Part shown: in pieces, positions 42,169 to 56,300 of the stretch
Layout: each line of letters starts with the position of its first letter
Numbering within the stretch: the stretch's first letter is position 1
Source of the DNA: Phaeosaccion multiseriatum
Lineage: Eukaryota > Ochrophyta, other classes
Assembly (NCBI GenBank): GCA_965112735.1
Contig: OZ218957.1
Span: 496,001-560,000, forward strand
Length of the DNA stretch: 64,000 nt
Direction of reading: 5' to 3'
Notes under the pieces: model-generated
Databases searched by the model: none
What the model was told of the DNA's origin: nothing
The model's input: the letters and a program-made list of their open reading frames with translations, nothing else
Translations under genes and position numbers: made by a program

Positions 42169-45100
42169 CTATGACACCACCTCTTCATTGGAGCTGACCA
42201 CAACTTGCCGGGTGCGGCTCTCGACGATGTAGTGGCTGTCATCCTCCTCGTCGTACCCTCCTCGCATGGCGACGATCTGCGCCTTGTGGGGCGCCACGCG
42301 GGCTTGCATCGTCGCCAGTCGTCGCATGAAGTCCTTCTTCATCCTGTTGGGAGGGTGGGAGGGGAGGGGAAGTGGGTAGGGTAGTGGGTGGTGTGAAACA
42401 CTTTGGATGTTACGAAAGATGGACGTATACTACCGAGAAAAGTGGGTGGTAGTGGCTGGGTAGTTGGGTGACGAGAAAGGACACACAGTATGATAGAGAG
42501 GATGCACCCACGCGCACGCACACGCACGCACACGCACGCACACACACACGCACGCACGCACGCACCTGATCTTCTTGCCCAGAGTGGCCCTCTGCTTGCG
42601 TCTGTCCTCCGCCCTGTCCAGCCGCTCGAAGTCCCTCTCGTACTTGCGGAGGTTCTTCACTATCTTGCGCTTCTCGTCTCCGCTCAGGAGGGAGGCGGGT
42701 CGAGGCCGCCACAGGATTTGGTAAAAGTTGTCCTTCTTGAATTCGAAGAAGTCCACTCCTTGGAACGAGTACAGCCGGTACCTAGGACGGGATGGCACAC
42801 AAGAGAGGGAGAAAGAGAGAAGGGGGGGGAGAGGGTGAGTGAGAGTGGCACAGAAGGAAGGGAAAGGAGGGAAAAGGAGAGAGGTAGAGAGACAGATAGA
42901 GAGAGAGGAGACGAGAGAGAGATACACATACAGAGAGAGAGAAGAGAGGGAATACAGACGCAGGCTTGAGGAGGGAAGTGTGGAGGTCGCGTCAGAGAGA
43001 GGAGGTGCGTGGTGTAGATCGATATCTGTTGTCTCTTCGAATCGAAGACACCCCCCCCCACACACACAAACACCGCCAAAACTCTCTCCTCAAAACGAGC
43101 CTTGGCCAAATCTACAAACCCACCACCTCCCCCTCCCTCCCTGCCTCTCCTTCACTCCCCCGCGTCGCTCTCACGCACGTACGTACCCGTTGTCCATCTG
43201 CGCCTTCCAATTGCTGCCCTCCACCGCCTGAGTCACAGCCGTCACCACGAACCGTCCTGACCGATCCCACTCAATGTACGAACAGCGGAAGTGCTCGGTC
43301 TGGCGGAAGGTGGCCTTGTTCTCGGTGTCGAAGAACTCGAGGTAGCCATTGGCCCCGGCATTGTCCCCCATGGCAGCAAGTACAATGTACTGCCCCGTGG
43401 GCGACCAGTAGAGGTGGTTGCACGGTCGATCTTCGAGGGCACACAGCTCCGTCAACTCGTTCTCGCCCTTTCCACCATTCATGGTGTAGAATGTAACCGT
43501 CATGGATGAGGGGCGCTCTCCGTGGATGATGGCGAAACGGTCTCCCTGCGGCTCCCACGCAAAGGCCACGACGGGGTCCTTCATCTCCATCATCTCGACA
43601 GGCACGAGCTCCTCCTTGACGCGGAAGAGCTCAAAGTTGTTGTACTGCGTCTTCTTACTCTTGCTGTGCCGCAACACCTTGACACAGAGGAAGACACCCT
43701 CGGCCTGCCAGTGCAGCCGGCAGTCTGACACGTGGAACAAGTTCTTCTGTCGCATCTCCTTCCGCGACGGAATCTCCACCACGCTCACTCTTGCCGGGGT
43801 ATTGTCCTGCTCAGGGGCCCAGTAGGCCAGCACATTGCCATTGGGAGACCACTCAAAGTCACGCACGCCCACCGCCTTGAGCGACTTCCTGTCGAGCAGC
43901 TTCATGGAGGGCAGCTCGTAAATTGAGATGAGGTCCTTGCCTCGCCTCGCCAGGTAGTTACCGTCGTGACTCCACTGAAACATGCTCGGGCCTGAGTCGC
44001 CGAGAATGAGCATGGGGAAGCCTCGAATCTCCTGTCCGCTCAACAAATCCCACACCACAATGGCGCGCTCACTCTGGTCAAAATTGCAAGTCACCATGTA
44101 GTTTTCGCACGGGGAGAAATCCACAATCTTCACACCGGCGTGGGAGAAGCGGCCCTGCTTCGTAAAGTCATCCCCTCCCCACAGCGCCAGACCGGGGGCA
44201 TGGAGGGTCGAGAGATACGTTCCCTGAGGAGACCAAATGGCGTAGAGTTCGCACCAGCTCTTGCCGCTCTCCTTCTCGCGCTCTCCTCCGTAGCAGAGCG
44301 TAGGGGGGACGCCCTTTTCGCACCACAACACCTCCGTCTCATGCGTGGATTGGCCCGCAGGGTTGGGGTTCGAGTACCTGAAAAAGTGTGAAGCAAAGCA
44401 AAGTTCGGAAGAAAATATGCACGTACACAAAGCAGATTGGTACAATGGATATCAGAGCAATACAGTGTGTGTGTGTGATGGCACAAATGCATCGTAGTGC
44501 ATGGGAGAGCATTGCGTTCCTTCTCTCGCTCGCCTTTCCCCTGTGGCCCCTCTGGCTGGCCCCTCTGGCTGGCCCCTCTGGCTGGCCCCTCTGGCTGGCC
44601 CCTCTGTCTCACACGCTTTCTGGCTGGTGTCTTGTGCCTTGTCCGTGGTGTCTGTCTGTGTCGTACCCTGCCCCCCTCCCCTCTTTCCTTTTTTCGCTCC
44701 CCTCCCCTCCTCCCCCTCTCTCTCCGCTCTTCCCTCCCCTCCTCTCTCTCCGCTCCTCCCTCCCTCCCTCCCTCCCTCCCTTCCTTCCTTCCACTGACGA
44801 CAGACCACTGACCTGATCATGAACTGATCTCTGTGCGCCGGGTCCGCCAGCCAGGCGGAGGGATCCACTCGTGGTCTGAAGCCGGGATTGTTGGGCACGG
44901 TATATTCCTCGGGGACCTTTGTCGACACAGAGGAAGGGGGAGGGGAAGAGGACAGAGGGGCGGCGGGGGCAAAGGTGGTAGGGTAGGGAGGGTAGATGTA
45001 TGTACGAACGCATGTATGCATGTACGTAAGCGCAGGGTCAGAGATCCGAGGTAGTGGGGGTGGCGAATCACTCTGTCCATCTCTCCATCGATACTCAAAA

Positions 45101-45863
45101 ACATCAAACACACCTTGGAGAGCTTGTTGAGATCGGAGTAGGGCGTCACGCTCAGCGTGTGAGTCTTGTCCAGCGCCCAGTTGTTCAGCGTGAGCACAGC
45201 CTGCGGAAGTGGGTTAGTTGCAGTCCGAGGTTCGCTTAGCGTGGCTGGGGATGCGTCATGGACAGGCTGGTCAGGCGCTACATACCAGAGGCCTCGCAAT
45301 AGGCCCAGCAGCAGCGAAATATAATGCGCGCCAAGACCAGAAGAGCATGGCAGCCTTCGTCGGTGCCGTCGCCTTCGACGCTACGAGGACTACCAATCGA
45401 CCAAGCCAAGCCAGGTCACAGGCGTCCTCGTTGCCCCCCAACGCTCTTCCTCTCCAAAAGCAATACATAGACTGTCGCGCCCTCCCCATTGTGCATCAGC
45501 CTTCTCTGCCCCATACCAGTACTTGCTGCTCACCTTGCCGGCCTCCTCTGCGGAGGTGTAGTTGACAAAGGCAAAGCCAGCGCTGAGCCCGCTCGACTCC
45601 TCCACCGGCATCTCCAGCCCGTCCTCGTCGATAGTACCCATCTGGCCGAACACCTTCCTCACCACCCCAAACAGCTTGTCGTACTTGCCAGAGTCCACCT
45701 TTGGCAGGTTGTCCACCACCACGGCGCTGGCAAAGTCCGTCCGCATGCGAGGCATCTGGTCTCCCATCTCTCTCTGCATGAGGTCTGCGTCTCCTTCATC
45801 CTCGCTCATGTACTCTGCGAGCTCCTGGATCTCCTCCTCCATCTCTTGCTCGTACTCGTACAT
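42169..45863 (-). CDS. EIF3B: Translation initiation factor eIF3 subunit b
   Basis: Exons: 45863-45534, 45200-45114, 44916-44813, 44377-43187, 42781-42566, 42343-42169; 700 codons plus stop, phases all fit. eIF3b is the propeller scaffold of eIF3 that binds the 40S subunit. An acidic N-terminus (EYEQEMEEEIQELAEYMSED) leads into the RRM (VVVDNLPKV, SAGFAFVNYTSAEEA). The 1.2-kb exon encodes the nine-bladed WD40-like propeller (WSPQGTYLSTLH, FSPCENYMVTCNF, WDLLSGQEIRGF, WSPNGNVLAYWAPE, HLYWSPTGQYIVLA). The C-terminus has the helical YQILWRPRP, YERDFERLDRAEDRRKQ and YDEEDDSHYIVESR, which bind eIF3g/i in known complexes. The length is slightly under human eIF3b (814 aa) because the N-terminal extension is short. 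Confidence 0.95.
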
Positions 45864-46624
45864 GGCTACTGCTTAGGGTTAGGGTTAGGGTTAGGTTAGG
45901 GTTAGGGTCAGGGAAAGGGCTAGGGTGCGAAGAGGGTTTAAGAATCCAGGCTTTAATTGAGAGGCGGTCGACGACGCAAGAACCTCCCTCCTTCGCAGCG
46001 CCTAAACATCCTCCTTCACTTCTCACCTCTCTGCACTGCCCGTCCGTATCCTTCTCCTAAAGGTATATAAAGGTATATAAAGGGAAAGGGAGGGGAAGGG
46101 GTGAGTGCCACACACTGGAGCTCCATTTTCAATCTCGACCTCGAGATATTTTCCCATCCTCCTCCGATCGATTCCTTCCCTCCTCTCCTCATTTTTTATT
46201 GTTCTCTATCACCCGTGGGAAGGGCGGCAGGAGCGGCATATTCTCAACGGAGGCCCCATACTTGTTGCTCTGTGTGGTGGCTTTTGGCCTTCCTTCTCGG
46301 GTGGAGTGCGAAGGTGGACGAAAGGTTTCACGACTAAGGGTCCACAGGGGAGAAAAGGCAGGAGAAACAGCATTGTAGCATAAGAGAAGCAGCCGGAGCA
46401 GCAGGAGAAGTCGCAGGAGTGGACACAGCTCTAAAGCATAGGGAGGAGGGGAGGACGAACTATTTGCTACGTCAGGAAGGGGTGTATGAAGCAAGTTCTT
46501 GGAAGGGCGAGGCATTGAAGCACCCAACAGGACCGGGTGGCTCCCTCTGATGGGAGTTCAAGTAAGAGTGTAGAGACAACCTCATGCCGGACTTGTAGGG
46601 AGACCTGCTTGTCTCGGAGCAGCC
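45864..46624. promoter_or_regulatory. Shared divergent promoter of eIF3b and TOR
   Basis: 761 bp between the two ATGs. It holds the interstitial telomere array (45873-45907) and a duplicated AAAGGTATAT-type TATA element at about 46060-46082 pointing towards TOR. Confidence 0.65.
45873..45907 (+). promoter_or_regulatory. Interstitial TTAGGG array (telo-box) beside the eIF3b start
   Basis: Five TTAGGG units and one TTAGG. On the eIF3b strand this reads CCCTAACCCTAA and ends nine bases before the ATG, so it is in the 5' UTR or core promoter. In plants, telo-boxes (AAACCCTAA) mark promoters and leaders of translation genes. Confidence 0.8.
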
Positions 46625-49600
46625 ATGTGGGGCTTTTGGGGAGGCAAGAAGGCCTCTGGTGCAGATGGCGATGGGGGCGACCGGAGCAGGCAGACCACCA
46701 CCCCTGCCATGTCCTCCGCCATGTCTCCGACGGGCAACCCGTTCTCCTCTCTGGGCAGCGGAAGGCAGCACACCGTCATGACGGTCGAGATCACGCACGA
46801 TGGCATCCGAGTCCCGGTGCATCAGAGGAGACCCACCAGCGGGGGGGAGAGGGAGACGGAGTGGGGGGTCATACTTCAGCTGCTCCAGAACAAAAACTAT
46901 CACGTGCAGGTGAGCACGCGTGGGGGTGGATCTCGCTCTTGCGGGGGTGGGGGAGGGGTGCGAGTGGAAGTGGAAGTAGGGCTGGGAGCTCTCTCTCGAG
47001 GGGGAGAGTCGCTCGAACGAAGTGCTGTATCACCAACTGCTGCCCATGACTACACGGAGAAAGGGCACACCGTCCAGCGCGCTTGCCCCTCCTCGGGCGG
47101 TTTTCTCTCTCCGCCCTCGAGGGCACCAGCCTTTTCCTTCCTTTCCCTTCCTTTAAACCCGTCGACTAGTCATGCATAGAGGCATGACCCTCCTCCTCTC
47201 TCCTCCCCTCCACCCCCCCCACACACACACCCTCTCACGCATCACGCCCCGCAGAAAAAGGCAGGCGCTGCGCTGAGACAGTACGTTGAGTCTGCCGTGC
47301 GAGAAATGTCCTCAGACACCTTCATCAGCTTCGAGAACGGGCTCTATGCCCGCGTGTTTCAGCTCCTCAATAGTGACGACCTCGCTCTCAAACTGGTGGG
47401 GGTGGAGGCTCTTGACGCCCTCATTGATGCCTCCTCCGCTCAGGTGAGGAGCTGTATCACCAACTACTAGTGCTATTTCTCTACTGCTCCTCTGCTGCTG
47501 ACTTGAAAGAACGTTCCACAAACGAGCTTGTTCGTGCATCTTGATTACTGAAGGCCAACGATGCTGCCCTTGCTTGCCCTTGTGTGCTCCTCCTCCTCCT
47601 CCTCCTCCTCCTCCTCCTCCTCCTCCTCCTCTCCTACTCCTCCTCCTCCTCCTCTCCTACTCCTCCTCCTCTCCTCCTCCTCCTCCTCCTCCTTCCCTCC
47701 ACCCCCAGTCCGAGCTGAAGATCGTGAAGTTCAGCAACAACCTGTCCAACACCCTCCGCACGAGTCAGGACTTTGTGCTGCTTGAGAAGGTGGCCAAGGC
47801 GCTGGGCCGCATGGCCAAGTACGTGAAACTCAAACTGACTGGCTGACTGACTGACTGACTGACTGACTGACTGACTGACTGACTGACTGACTGACTGACT
47901 GACCGACTACCTGCTTGACTACCTGCCTCACTCACTCCATGACTGACCTATTGACTGACCTATACGGTGTATGGCTGCCTCCGTGCTGGCACGTCGCAGC
48001 CCCTTTCACAAGGCCGTTAGAGGCGTCTTCACTCACCTCACGTCTTGCTACTGTATTTAGTCTGACCCGTCTATGCCCATATACCTGCCCATCTGCCTGC
48101 AGATCGTCTCTGGTGCCCAACGTGGACTACGTGGAGTTTGAGCTCAACAGGTCAGTGAGTGTGTGTGCGTGAGTCATCTCTCTCTCCATGTCCCACCCAC
48201 CCACCCACCCCCCCCCAACTCCACCCCAACCCTCTCACAACACAAACAGGGCGTTAGAGTGGTTACATGCCAAGCTGTGGCACCGCCGCTTGGCGGCCTG
48301 TCTCGTGCTCCGAGAACTTTCCCAGAACGCTCCTACGACCTTCTACGCCAAGATTCGAGAGTTCTTTGAGCGAGTCATGCCGGTGCTCACGGATAAGATG
48401 GAGATCATTCGGAGGAGTGCGGCAGAGGCGTTGAGTAGGGGCCTTGCCATTCTCAGACAGAGGAGTTCAAGATTCCACCTGCATTGGTGAGAGGGAAGGG
48501 GGATGGGGAGGGGGAGGGGGGCAGGGAAGGGGAAGGGAGGGAATGGGAGGGGAGAGGAAGGAAGGGGAAGGGAAGGGAGGGGGGGGGGGGAGGGAGGGGA
48601 GGGGGAGGGGAGGAGGAGGGAAGGGGGAGGGGAGGGGAAGGACCAATCCATTTCACCTATCAACCATCCGACCAACCAAACCAACCCATCGAACCCCATG
48701 ACACATACCCACGCCACCCAACGCAACAGGTACTGCAACATCTACGATGCCCTCATCTCGGGCCTGTCCAAGGGCTCTGAATACGAGGTGGGTGTCAGGA
48801 CAGAGAGTGCGTGTCAGGACAGTGGGTATATGGGGTGTCAGGACAGTGGGTATGTAGGGTGTCAGGACAGTGAGTGGCTGTCAGGACAGAGAGTGGGTGT
48901 CAGGACAGTGAGTGGGTGTCAGGGCAGTGAGTGGGTGTCAGGACAGTGAGTGGGTGCCAGGACAGTGGGTGTATGGGGTGTCAGGACAGTGAGTGGGTGT
49001 CAGGACTGGGTATATGGGGTGTCAGGACTGTGGGTGGGTGTCAGGACAGTGAGTGGGTGTCAGGACAGGGAGTGGTGTCAGGACAGTGGGTATATGGGGT
49101 GTCAGGACAGTGGGTATGTAGGGTGTCAGGACAGTGGGTTTACGGGTGTCAGGACAGTGAGTGGGTGTCAGGACTGTGAGTGGATGTCAGGACAGTGGGG
49201 ATATGGGGTGTCAGGACAGTAGTGGGTGTCAGGACAGGGAGTGGGTGTCAGGACAGTGAGTGGGTGTCAGGAAAGTTGAGTGGGTGTCAGGACAGTGAGT
49301 GGGTGTCAGGACAGTGAGTGGGTGTCAGGACAGTGAGTGGATGTCAGGAAAGTGAGTGGATGTCAGGACAGTGGGGATACGGTGTGTCAGGACAGTGAGT
49401 GGGTGTCAGGACTGGGTATATGGGGTGTCAGGACTGTGGGTGGGCGTCAGGACAGTGGTGGGTGTCAGGACAGGGAGTGGTGTCAGGACAGGGAGTGGTG
49501 TCAGGACAGTGAGTGGATGCCGATTGCTGGCCTGTTGGAGAGAGCGTACGTTGCTCAGTTGGAGTATGTTTTCAATTCTTCTTATGCATCCATCTGTTCG

Positions 49601-50153
49601 TTAGGTGCATGGCTCGCTGAACATGGTGGAGGCCATGTTCGAGCACTCGGGGGACTTCATGGTGCCACGCTTCAAGGAGGTGTGCGACGCTGTCATGTTG
49701 CTCAAGGTAAGGGGTGTTGGTATCGAAGGGTAACTTGATCCTTGAGCCGTCATGTTGCTCAAGGTAAAGGGTGTTGCTGTCGAAGGGGAGGGGGTACACG
49801 TGTGGTGCGTGTTGAGTGTCATCGCCCATGCTTGCTCACTCACTGCTGTATCACCAACTGCTGCCGCTGCCCATAGGACCACAAGTCTTCCCTGGTGCGT
49901 CAGACGGTGACGTCACTGCTTCCCCGTTTGGCCAAGTACAGTCCCGACGCCTTCGCCCGAATGTACCTCAAGGTGAGCGGATGGCAGTACATGGGGCTAG
50001 TGAGGGCAGAGGGGATGGCAGTGGATGCGGTCAGCTGAGAGGGGTGCGGAGGGCAACAGCCAACGAGCATGTCACAGCCAACACGTCACACACGAAACCA
50101 AGTGTACAGCGCTAGTACTACTACTACTACTACTACTGCTGCTACTACTACTG

Positions 50154-50185
<32 letters not shown>

Positions 50186-50269
50186 GCTACTACTGCTACT
50201 ACTACTACTACTACGACTACTACTACCACTACTACTACTACTACTACTACTGCTGCTGCTACTGCTGCT

Positions 50270-50306
<37 letters not shown>

Positions 50307-53300
50307 CTACTACTACTACTACTCCTACTACTACTACTAACCTACCGATACTAACTGGTGCTACGAAATTATCCCTACCACCTCCCCCCCCCCCAACTCT
50401 GCAGGACTCGCTGGCGTACCTGTTCCAGGGCTGCTCCAAGGTCGAGCACCGCCCTACCACCTTCTTGTCGTTGGGCAAGCTGTCCCTCGCTGTGGGGCCG
50501 CACCTCTCCGACTATCTGCAGGACATCGTCAGCCTCATCCTTGACGCCCTCACCCCCAGGTACTGACGCATTACTTATGTATGTGCTTACGGTATTTTAA
50601 TGTACTTACGTATGTACTCGTGTTGTGATCGACGCACTCACCCCCAGGTACTTATGTGTTTTTCACGCATGTGTGTACATATGTATTTGTTACGTTCTTG
50701 TGTTTAACGTACTTACCTCCTCCCTCCCTCCCCTCCCTCCCCTCCCTCCTCAGCAAAAGCACCCGCATGCGCAAGCAGGAGCCCGTGTGCCTCGAGGCTC
50801 TGCCCTGCACGGCCAACCTCGTCGAGGCTTTGGGGGACCAAATGAGTCCCTTCGTTGACGAGCTTCTCGACCCCATCTTCGGCGCAGGTACGATCAGTCA
50901 CTGTAGGCATGCTGTAGGTATGCTGTAGGTATGCTGTAGGCATGCTGTAGGTATGCTGTAGGTATGCTGTAGGTATGCTGTAGGTGTGCTGTAGGCATGC
51001 TGTAGGCATGCTGTAGGTATGCTGTAGGTAGATAAAAGTGTGGGCCAAGTGAGTCCCTTCGATGAAGAGCTTCTCCACCTTCAACCTCAGCGAAGGTAGA
51101 CTTAGGATTTGCCTCTAATCTCTTGTCCTACTTTCCCCATATGCCTCTAATCTCTTGTCCTACTTTCCCCATATGCCTCCAATCTCTTGTCCTACTTTCC
51201 CCATATGCCTCCAATCTCTTGTCCTCCTTTCCCCATATGCCTCCAATCCCTTGTCCTACTTTCCCCATATGCCTCCAATCTCTTGTCCTACTTTCCCCAT
51301 ATGCCTCCAATCTCTTGTCCTACTTTCCCCATATGCCTCCAATTTCTTGTCCTACTTTCCCCATATGCCTCCAATCCCTTGTGCTACTTTCCCCATATGC
51401 CTCCAATCTCTTGTCCTACTTTTACCATATGCCTCTAATCTCTTGTCCTGCTGTCTCTCTCTCTAAATGTGCTCCATCTAATCTCCCCCCCTCCCTCCTT
51501 CCCTCCCTCCCTCCCTCTCTCTCTCTCTCTCTCTCCCTCTGTATCACCAACTCCCTCTCCTCCTGACCAGGTCTATCGGAGGCGCTCATCGACACCCTCC
51601 GAGTCATCACCTTGAGCCTTCCTCAACACACCACTCGTATCCAGGAGCGCCTCCTCAGTGAACTCACTCGCCTCCTCGATGGTGAGCCCTACGCCCCCCC
51701 TGGGTCCTTTCCACCTTGGCTCTTTCGGGTGGGCTCCGGGCCGGGATCTTCTCTTGCGGCTGCCGGGGCGGTGGCGACGGCGGTGGCGGCGGTGGGAGGA
51801 GGGGGGGCGGGGGCGGGAGGGGGGGTAGTAGGCGGGGTAGCAGGAGGGGTGGGAGGTGGGAGGGGATTAGGCTCAGGGTCCATTCGAGGAGGAGGCGGTG
51901 GTGGTGGTGGTGGTGGTGGTGGTGGTGGTGGAGGTGGTGGTGGTGGTGGTGGAGGTGGTAGTGGTGGAGGTGGTGGTGGTGGCTTTAGCCTAGGGGGGCT
52001 TTTTGTCGGAGTGGTGGACAGCTTTGTACCCGTCGGAGACAGCAGTCCCCCCCGGGGAGACCGTGCCCTCGGGGAGCTCGACACTTCACGCCACCGGGGA
52101 AGCTCGAGGTCGAGATCGAGAAGGCCCAGCAGAGACGGGCCCCTGGGGGCTCATGACTTGCTAGGCCTCGGACTGCTGGGAGGCGCGGGGGGAGGAGGAG
52201 GTGGGGGCGGAGGAGGAGGAGGAGGGGGTGGGGGTGGGTTGGGGGCAGGCAGTGCGGCCTCTCTCTCCTCTCTCAAGAAGAGGGAGTCCTTTCCGAGTCC
52301 GCCCGAGGTGAGGACTCCTGCCAAATGGAGGAGTTTCTTTGGTGGGGTTGGGCTCTTAACACCCACACGTTTAAACGTTTCAGTTGGTTCATCTGTTCGT
52401 TTCGACGGCCATCCCTCCCTCCGCTCACCCACACACTGCCATATGCCCCCCCCCCCCCCCCCATCCCTCCCTCCCTCCCTCCCTCCCTCCCATCCACTGC
52501 CATCCATTGCCATCCACTGCCATCCAACTCTTGTCCCGTGTGTCAGGTTTCCGACGACAAGCTCGTCCTCGCGCTTCATACCCTCGGCTCCTTCCCCATG
52601 GGCTCTCACTGCCTGTCGCTGCTGCCTGTGGTCAGAGACTGCGTGGCACTATATCTAGACAATGCCACACCAATGGTGCGGCAAGAGGCAGCACTCACGT
52701 GTTGCCGGCTGCTCTTGGAGTCACAGAGGTGAGGAGGAGGGAGGAGGAGGAGGACGGGGGGGAGGGAGTAGGAGGAGGAGAAGCATGGGGGGGTAGGAGG
52801 AGGAGGGGGGGGAGGAGGAGGAGGAAGGAGGAGGAGGAGGGGGAGGAGGAGGAGGAGGAAGGAGGAGGAGGAGGAGAAGGAGGACGAGGACGAGGAGGAG
52901 GACGGGGAGGGAGGGAGGGGGGAGGAGGAGGGGGAGCAGGAGGAGGAGGGGGAGGAAGAAGAAGAGGAGGAAGAAGAGGAATGAGTCTATGCCCTTGTGC
53001 TTTTGCATGTCCCTGTGCCTATATGTTTATATGCCCATATATACCCGTATGCATTTGTATGGCTGTATGCCTGTGTGCCTGTATGCCTGCCCCAGGCTCG
53101 TCTTCCCAGGGGGGCCATCGGCCTTTGTGACGGAGGAGGTGCTGCAGCGGCTCCTGCACGTGGCGGTTTCTGATCCGGCATCCTCCATCAGACAGACCCT
53201 CATTAGGGCTTTTGATGAGCGCTTCGATCGCTTCCTCTGTCAGGTACGCACCCATTCACGTAGTCTCACGTAGAGTCTTACGTAAGAGTCTTACGTTGCC

Positions 53301-56300
53301 TTAAGAGAGGAAAGAAGGATCGAAATTCTAGTGCTGATGCTGAATGTCGATACTATCGAATCGAATTGTGAGAGTTATCGAATCGGCTGTGGCTGTCGAT
53401 TATCCGCTTATCCCCCCTTCTCCCTCCCTGCTCATATATTGCCATCTGCTGCCACCCCCCCCCTGCCCAGGCCCACCACCTGCAGACACTCTTCCTGCTG
53501 GTGGGGGACGAAGACTTCGACATTCGCCTCGACGCGGTGACCCTCCTCGGCAGGCTCGCGGCCCTCAACCCCGCCTACATGCTTCCTATGCTCAGACAGG
53601 TATACGGGCAGGCAATGGGCAGGCATATGGGCAGGGGCAGGCATATGGGCAGGGGCAGGCATATGGGCAGGGGCAGGAATATAAGCAGGGGCAGGGGCAG
53701 GCACATGGGCAGGGGCAGGCATATGGGCAGGGGTAGGCATTTGGGCAGGGGGGGGCGAGATGATTTGCCTCCTCTCGCAATCGCTCAACGAAAGTGTGTG
53801 GGGCGTGTGTGTGTTTCCGTTACACTCCCATGCCCTTTTCCCGCCTTCGGAGTCCACACCCGACCGAGACAGCCGATCCCTCTCTACCTCTAAACCCCCA
53901 TCCTGACCTCCTCATCCCCTCCTCCTCCTCCTCCTCCTCCCCTCCTCCTCCTCCTCCTCCTCCTCCTCCTCCTCCTCCTCCTCCTCCTCCTCCTCCTCCT
54001 CCTCCTCCTCCTCCTCCTCCTCCTCCTCCTCCTCCTCCTCCTCCTCCTCCTCCTCCTCCTCCTCCTCCTCCTCCTCCTCCTCCTCCTCCTCTTCCTCTTC
54101 CTCTTCCTCCTCCTCCTCCTCCTGCTCCTCCTCCTCCTGCTCCTCCTCCTCCTCCTCCTCCCCCTCCTCTTCCTCTTCCTCTTCCTCCTCCTCCTCCTCC
54201 TCCTCCTCCTCCTCCTCCTCCTCCTCCTCCTCCTCCTCCCCTCCTCCTCCCCTCCTCCTCCCCTCCTCCTCCCCTCCTCCTCCCCTCCTCCTCCCCTCCT
54301 CCTCCTCCCCCCTCGCCCCTCCTTCCCTCCGTCCCTCCCTTCCTCCCTTCCTCCCTTCCTCCCTCCCTCCCTCCTCCCGCCCCTCTTGCCAGACGCTGAT
54401 GCAAATGATTGTGGAGCTGCGTACCAAATACTCGACCGACGACACCAACAGCCGTGAGGAGGCAACACGCATGCTCGGCCACTTTTGCAAGAGTGAGGCC
54501 CTGCAGACCCTCGTTCAGCCCTTCATGCGATCCATAATCCTGGTACGATAATTCAGCGAATTCCTTGGTTGGGTTGGTTGGGTTGGGTTGGTGTTGGGTT
54601 GGTTGGTCGGTTGTTGGTTGGTTGGTTTTTTCCTAGGGGCGTTGGTGGTTACTGAATCAACCAATACCCGCAATTCGTCCACCCTCCCTTTCCTCCTTCC
54701 TCCCCTCCCCATCCACTGCCATCCCTCCCTTCCCCATCCACTGCCACACCTCCCTCTCCTCCCTCCTCCCCATCCACTGCCTTCACTCCCACCCCCATCC
54801 ACTGCCATCCCTCCCCTCCCCAGGCCCTTCCCCTCCGCGACCCCAGCGCTCGGTTGACCACCGCTGCCCTCGAGGCACTGGGTGAGCTTGCCCTGGTGGC
54901 CAAGGAGGACCTGCTTCCTTACCTTCCCAACCTCATTCCCCTCCTCATGGAGAGCATGCAGGATCAGAGCAGCGTGGTGAAGCGGACGGTAAGGGGGAGA
55001 GGGAGGGAGGGATGGATTGATTGATGGATTGAGGGAGAGAAGGAGGGAGAGAAGGAGGGAGGGAGGGAGGGATTGAGGGAGGGAGGGAGAGAAGGAGGGA
55101 AGGAGGGAGAGAAGGAGGGAGGGAGGGAGAGGAGGAGGGAGAGGAGGAGGGAGGGAGGGAGAGGAGGAGGGAGAGGAGGAGGGAGGGAGGAAGGTTCGGT
55201 ATCCTCTTTCTGCTCCCACCCTCACCCACCTACCGATTCACTGCAATCCCACCCTCACCCACCTACCGATTCACTGCAATCCCACCCTCACCCACCTACC
55301 GATTCACTGCAATCCCACCCTCACCCACCTACCGATTCACTGCAATCCCACCCTCACCCACCTACCGATTCACTGCAATCCCACTCTCACCCACCTACCG
55401 ATTCACTGCAATCCCACCCTCACCCACCTACCGATTCACTGCAATCCCACTCTCACCCACCTACCGATTCACTGCAATCCCACCCTCACCCACCTACCGA
55501 TTCACTGCAATCCCACTCTCACCCACCTACCGATTCACTGCAATCCCACTCTCACCCACCTACCGATTCACTGCAATCCCACCCTCACCCACCTACCGAT
55601 TCACTGCAATCCCACTCTCACCCACCTACCGATTCACTGCAATCCCACCCTCACCCACCTACCGATTCACTGCAATCCCACTCTCACCCACCTACCGATT
55701 CACTGCAATCCCACCCTCACCCACCTACCGATTCACTGCAATCCCACCCTCACCCTCCTACCGATTCACTGCAATCCCACCCTCACCCGCCTACCGATTC
55801 ACTGCAATCCCACCCTCACCCTCCTACCGATTCACTGCAATCCCACCCTCACCCACCTACCGATTCACTGCAATCCCACCCTCACCCACCTACCGATTCA
55901 CTGCAATCCCACCCTCACCCACCTACCGATTCACTGCAATCCCACCCTCACCCACCTACCGATTCACTGCAATCCCACCCTCACCCACCTACCGATTCAC
56001 TGCAATCCCACCCTCACCCTCCTACCGATTCACTGCAATCCCACCCTCACCCACCTACCGATTCACTGCAATCCCACCCTCGGTCGCCCTAACCAATTTC
56101 CAACCTCCAACACCTCCGCGGCCTTCCTTCTTTCCTTCCTTTCTTCCTTCCTTTCTTCCTTCCTTCCTTCCTTCCGTCCTTCCTTCCTTCCTTCCTTCCT
56201 TCTTTCCTTCCTTTCTTCCTTCCTTTCTTCCTTCCTTCCTTCCTTCTTTCCTTCCTTTCTTCCTTCCTTCCTTCCTTCCTTCCTTGCTTGCTTGCTTCTT

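Noticed and set aside
48444-48949. Gly/Glu-rich plus-strand frames
   Set aside because: They cross the TOR donor at 48486 into GGGA repeat; the in-frame splice to 48730 gives the conserved TOR sequence.
51123-51566. Repeat frame with [20 protein letters not shown]
   Set aside because: Intronic 32-bp minisatellite, several frames equally open.
55073-56092. Plus-strand frame with 27 near-identical [11 protein letters not shown] units, resembling a repeat protein
   Set aside because: Lies inside a TOR intron between exons that splice in frame; the unit is a 32-bp minisatellite that drifts across reading frames.
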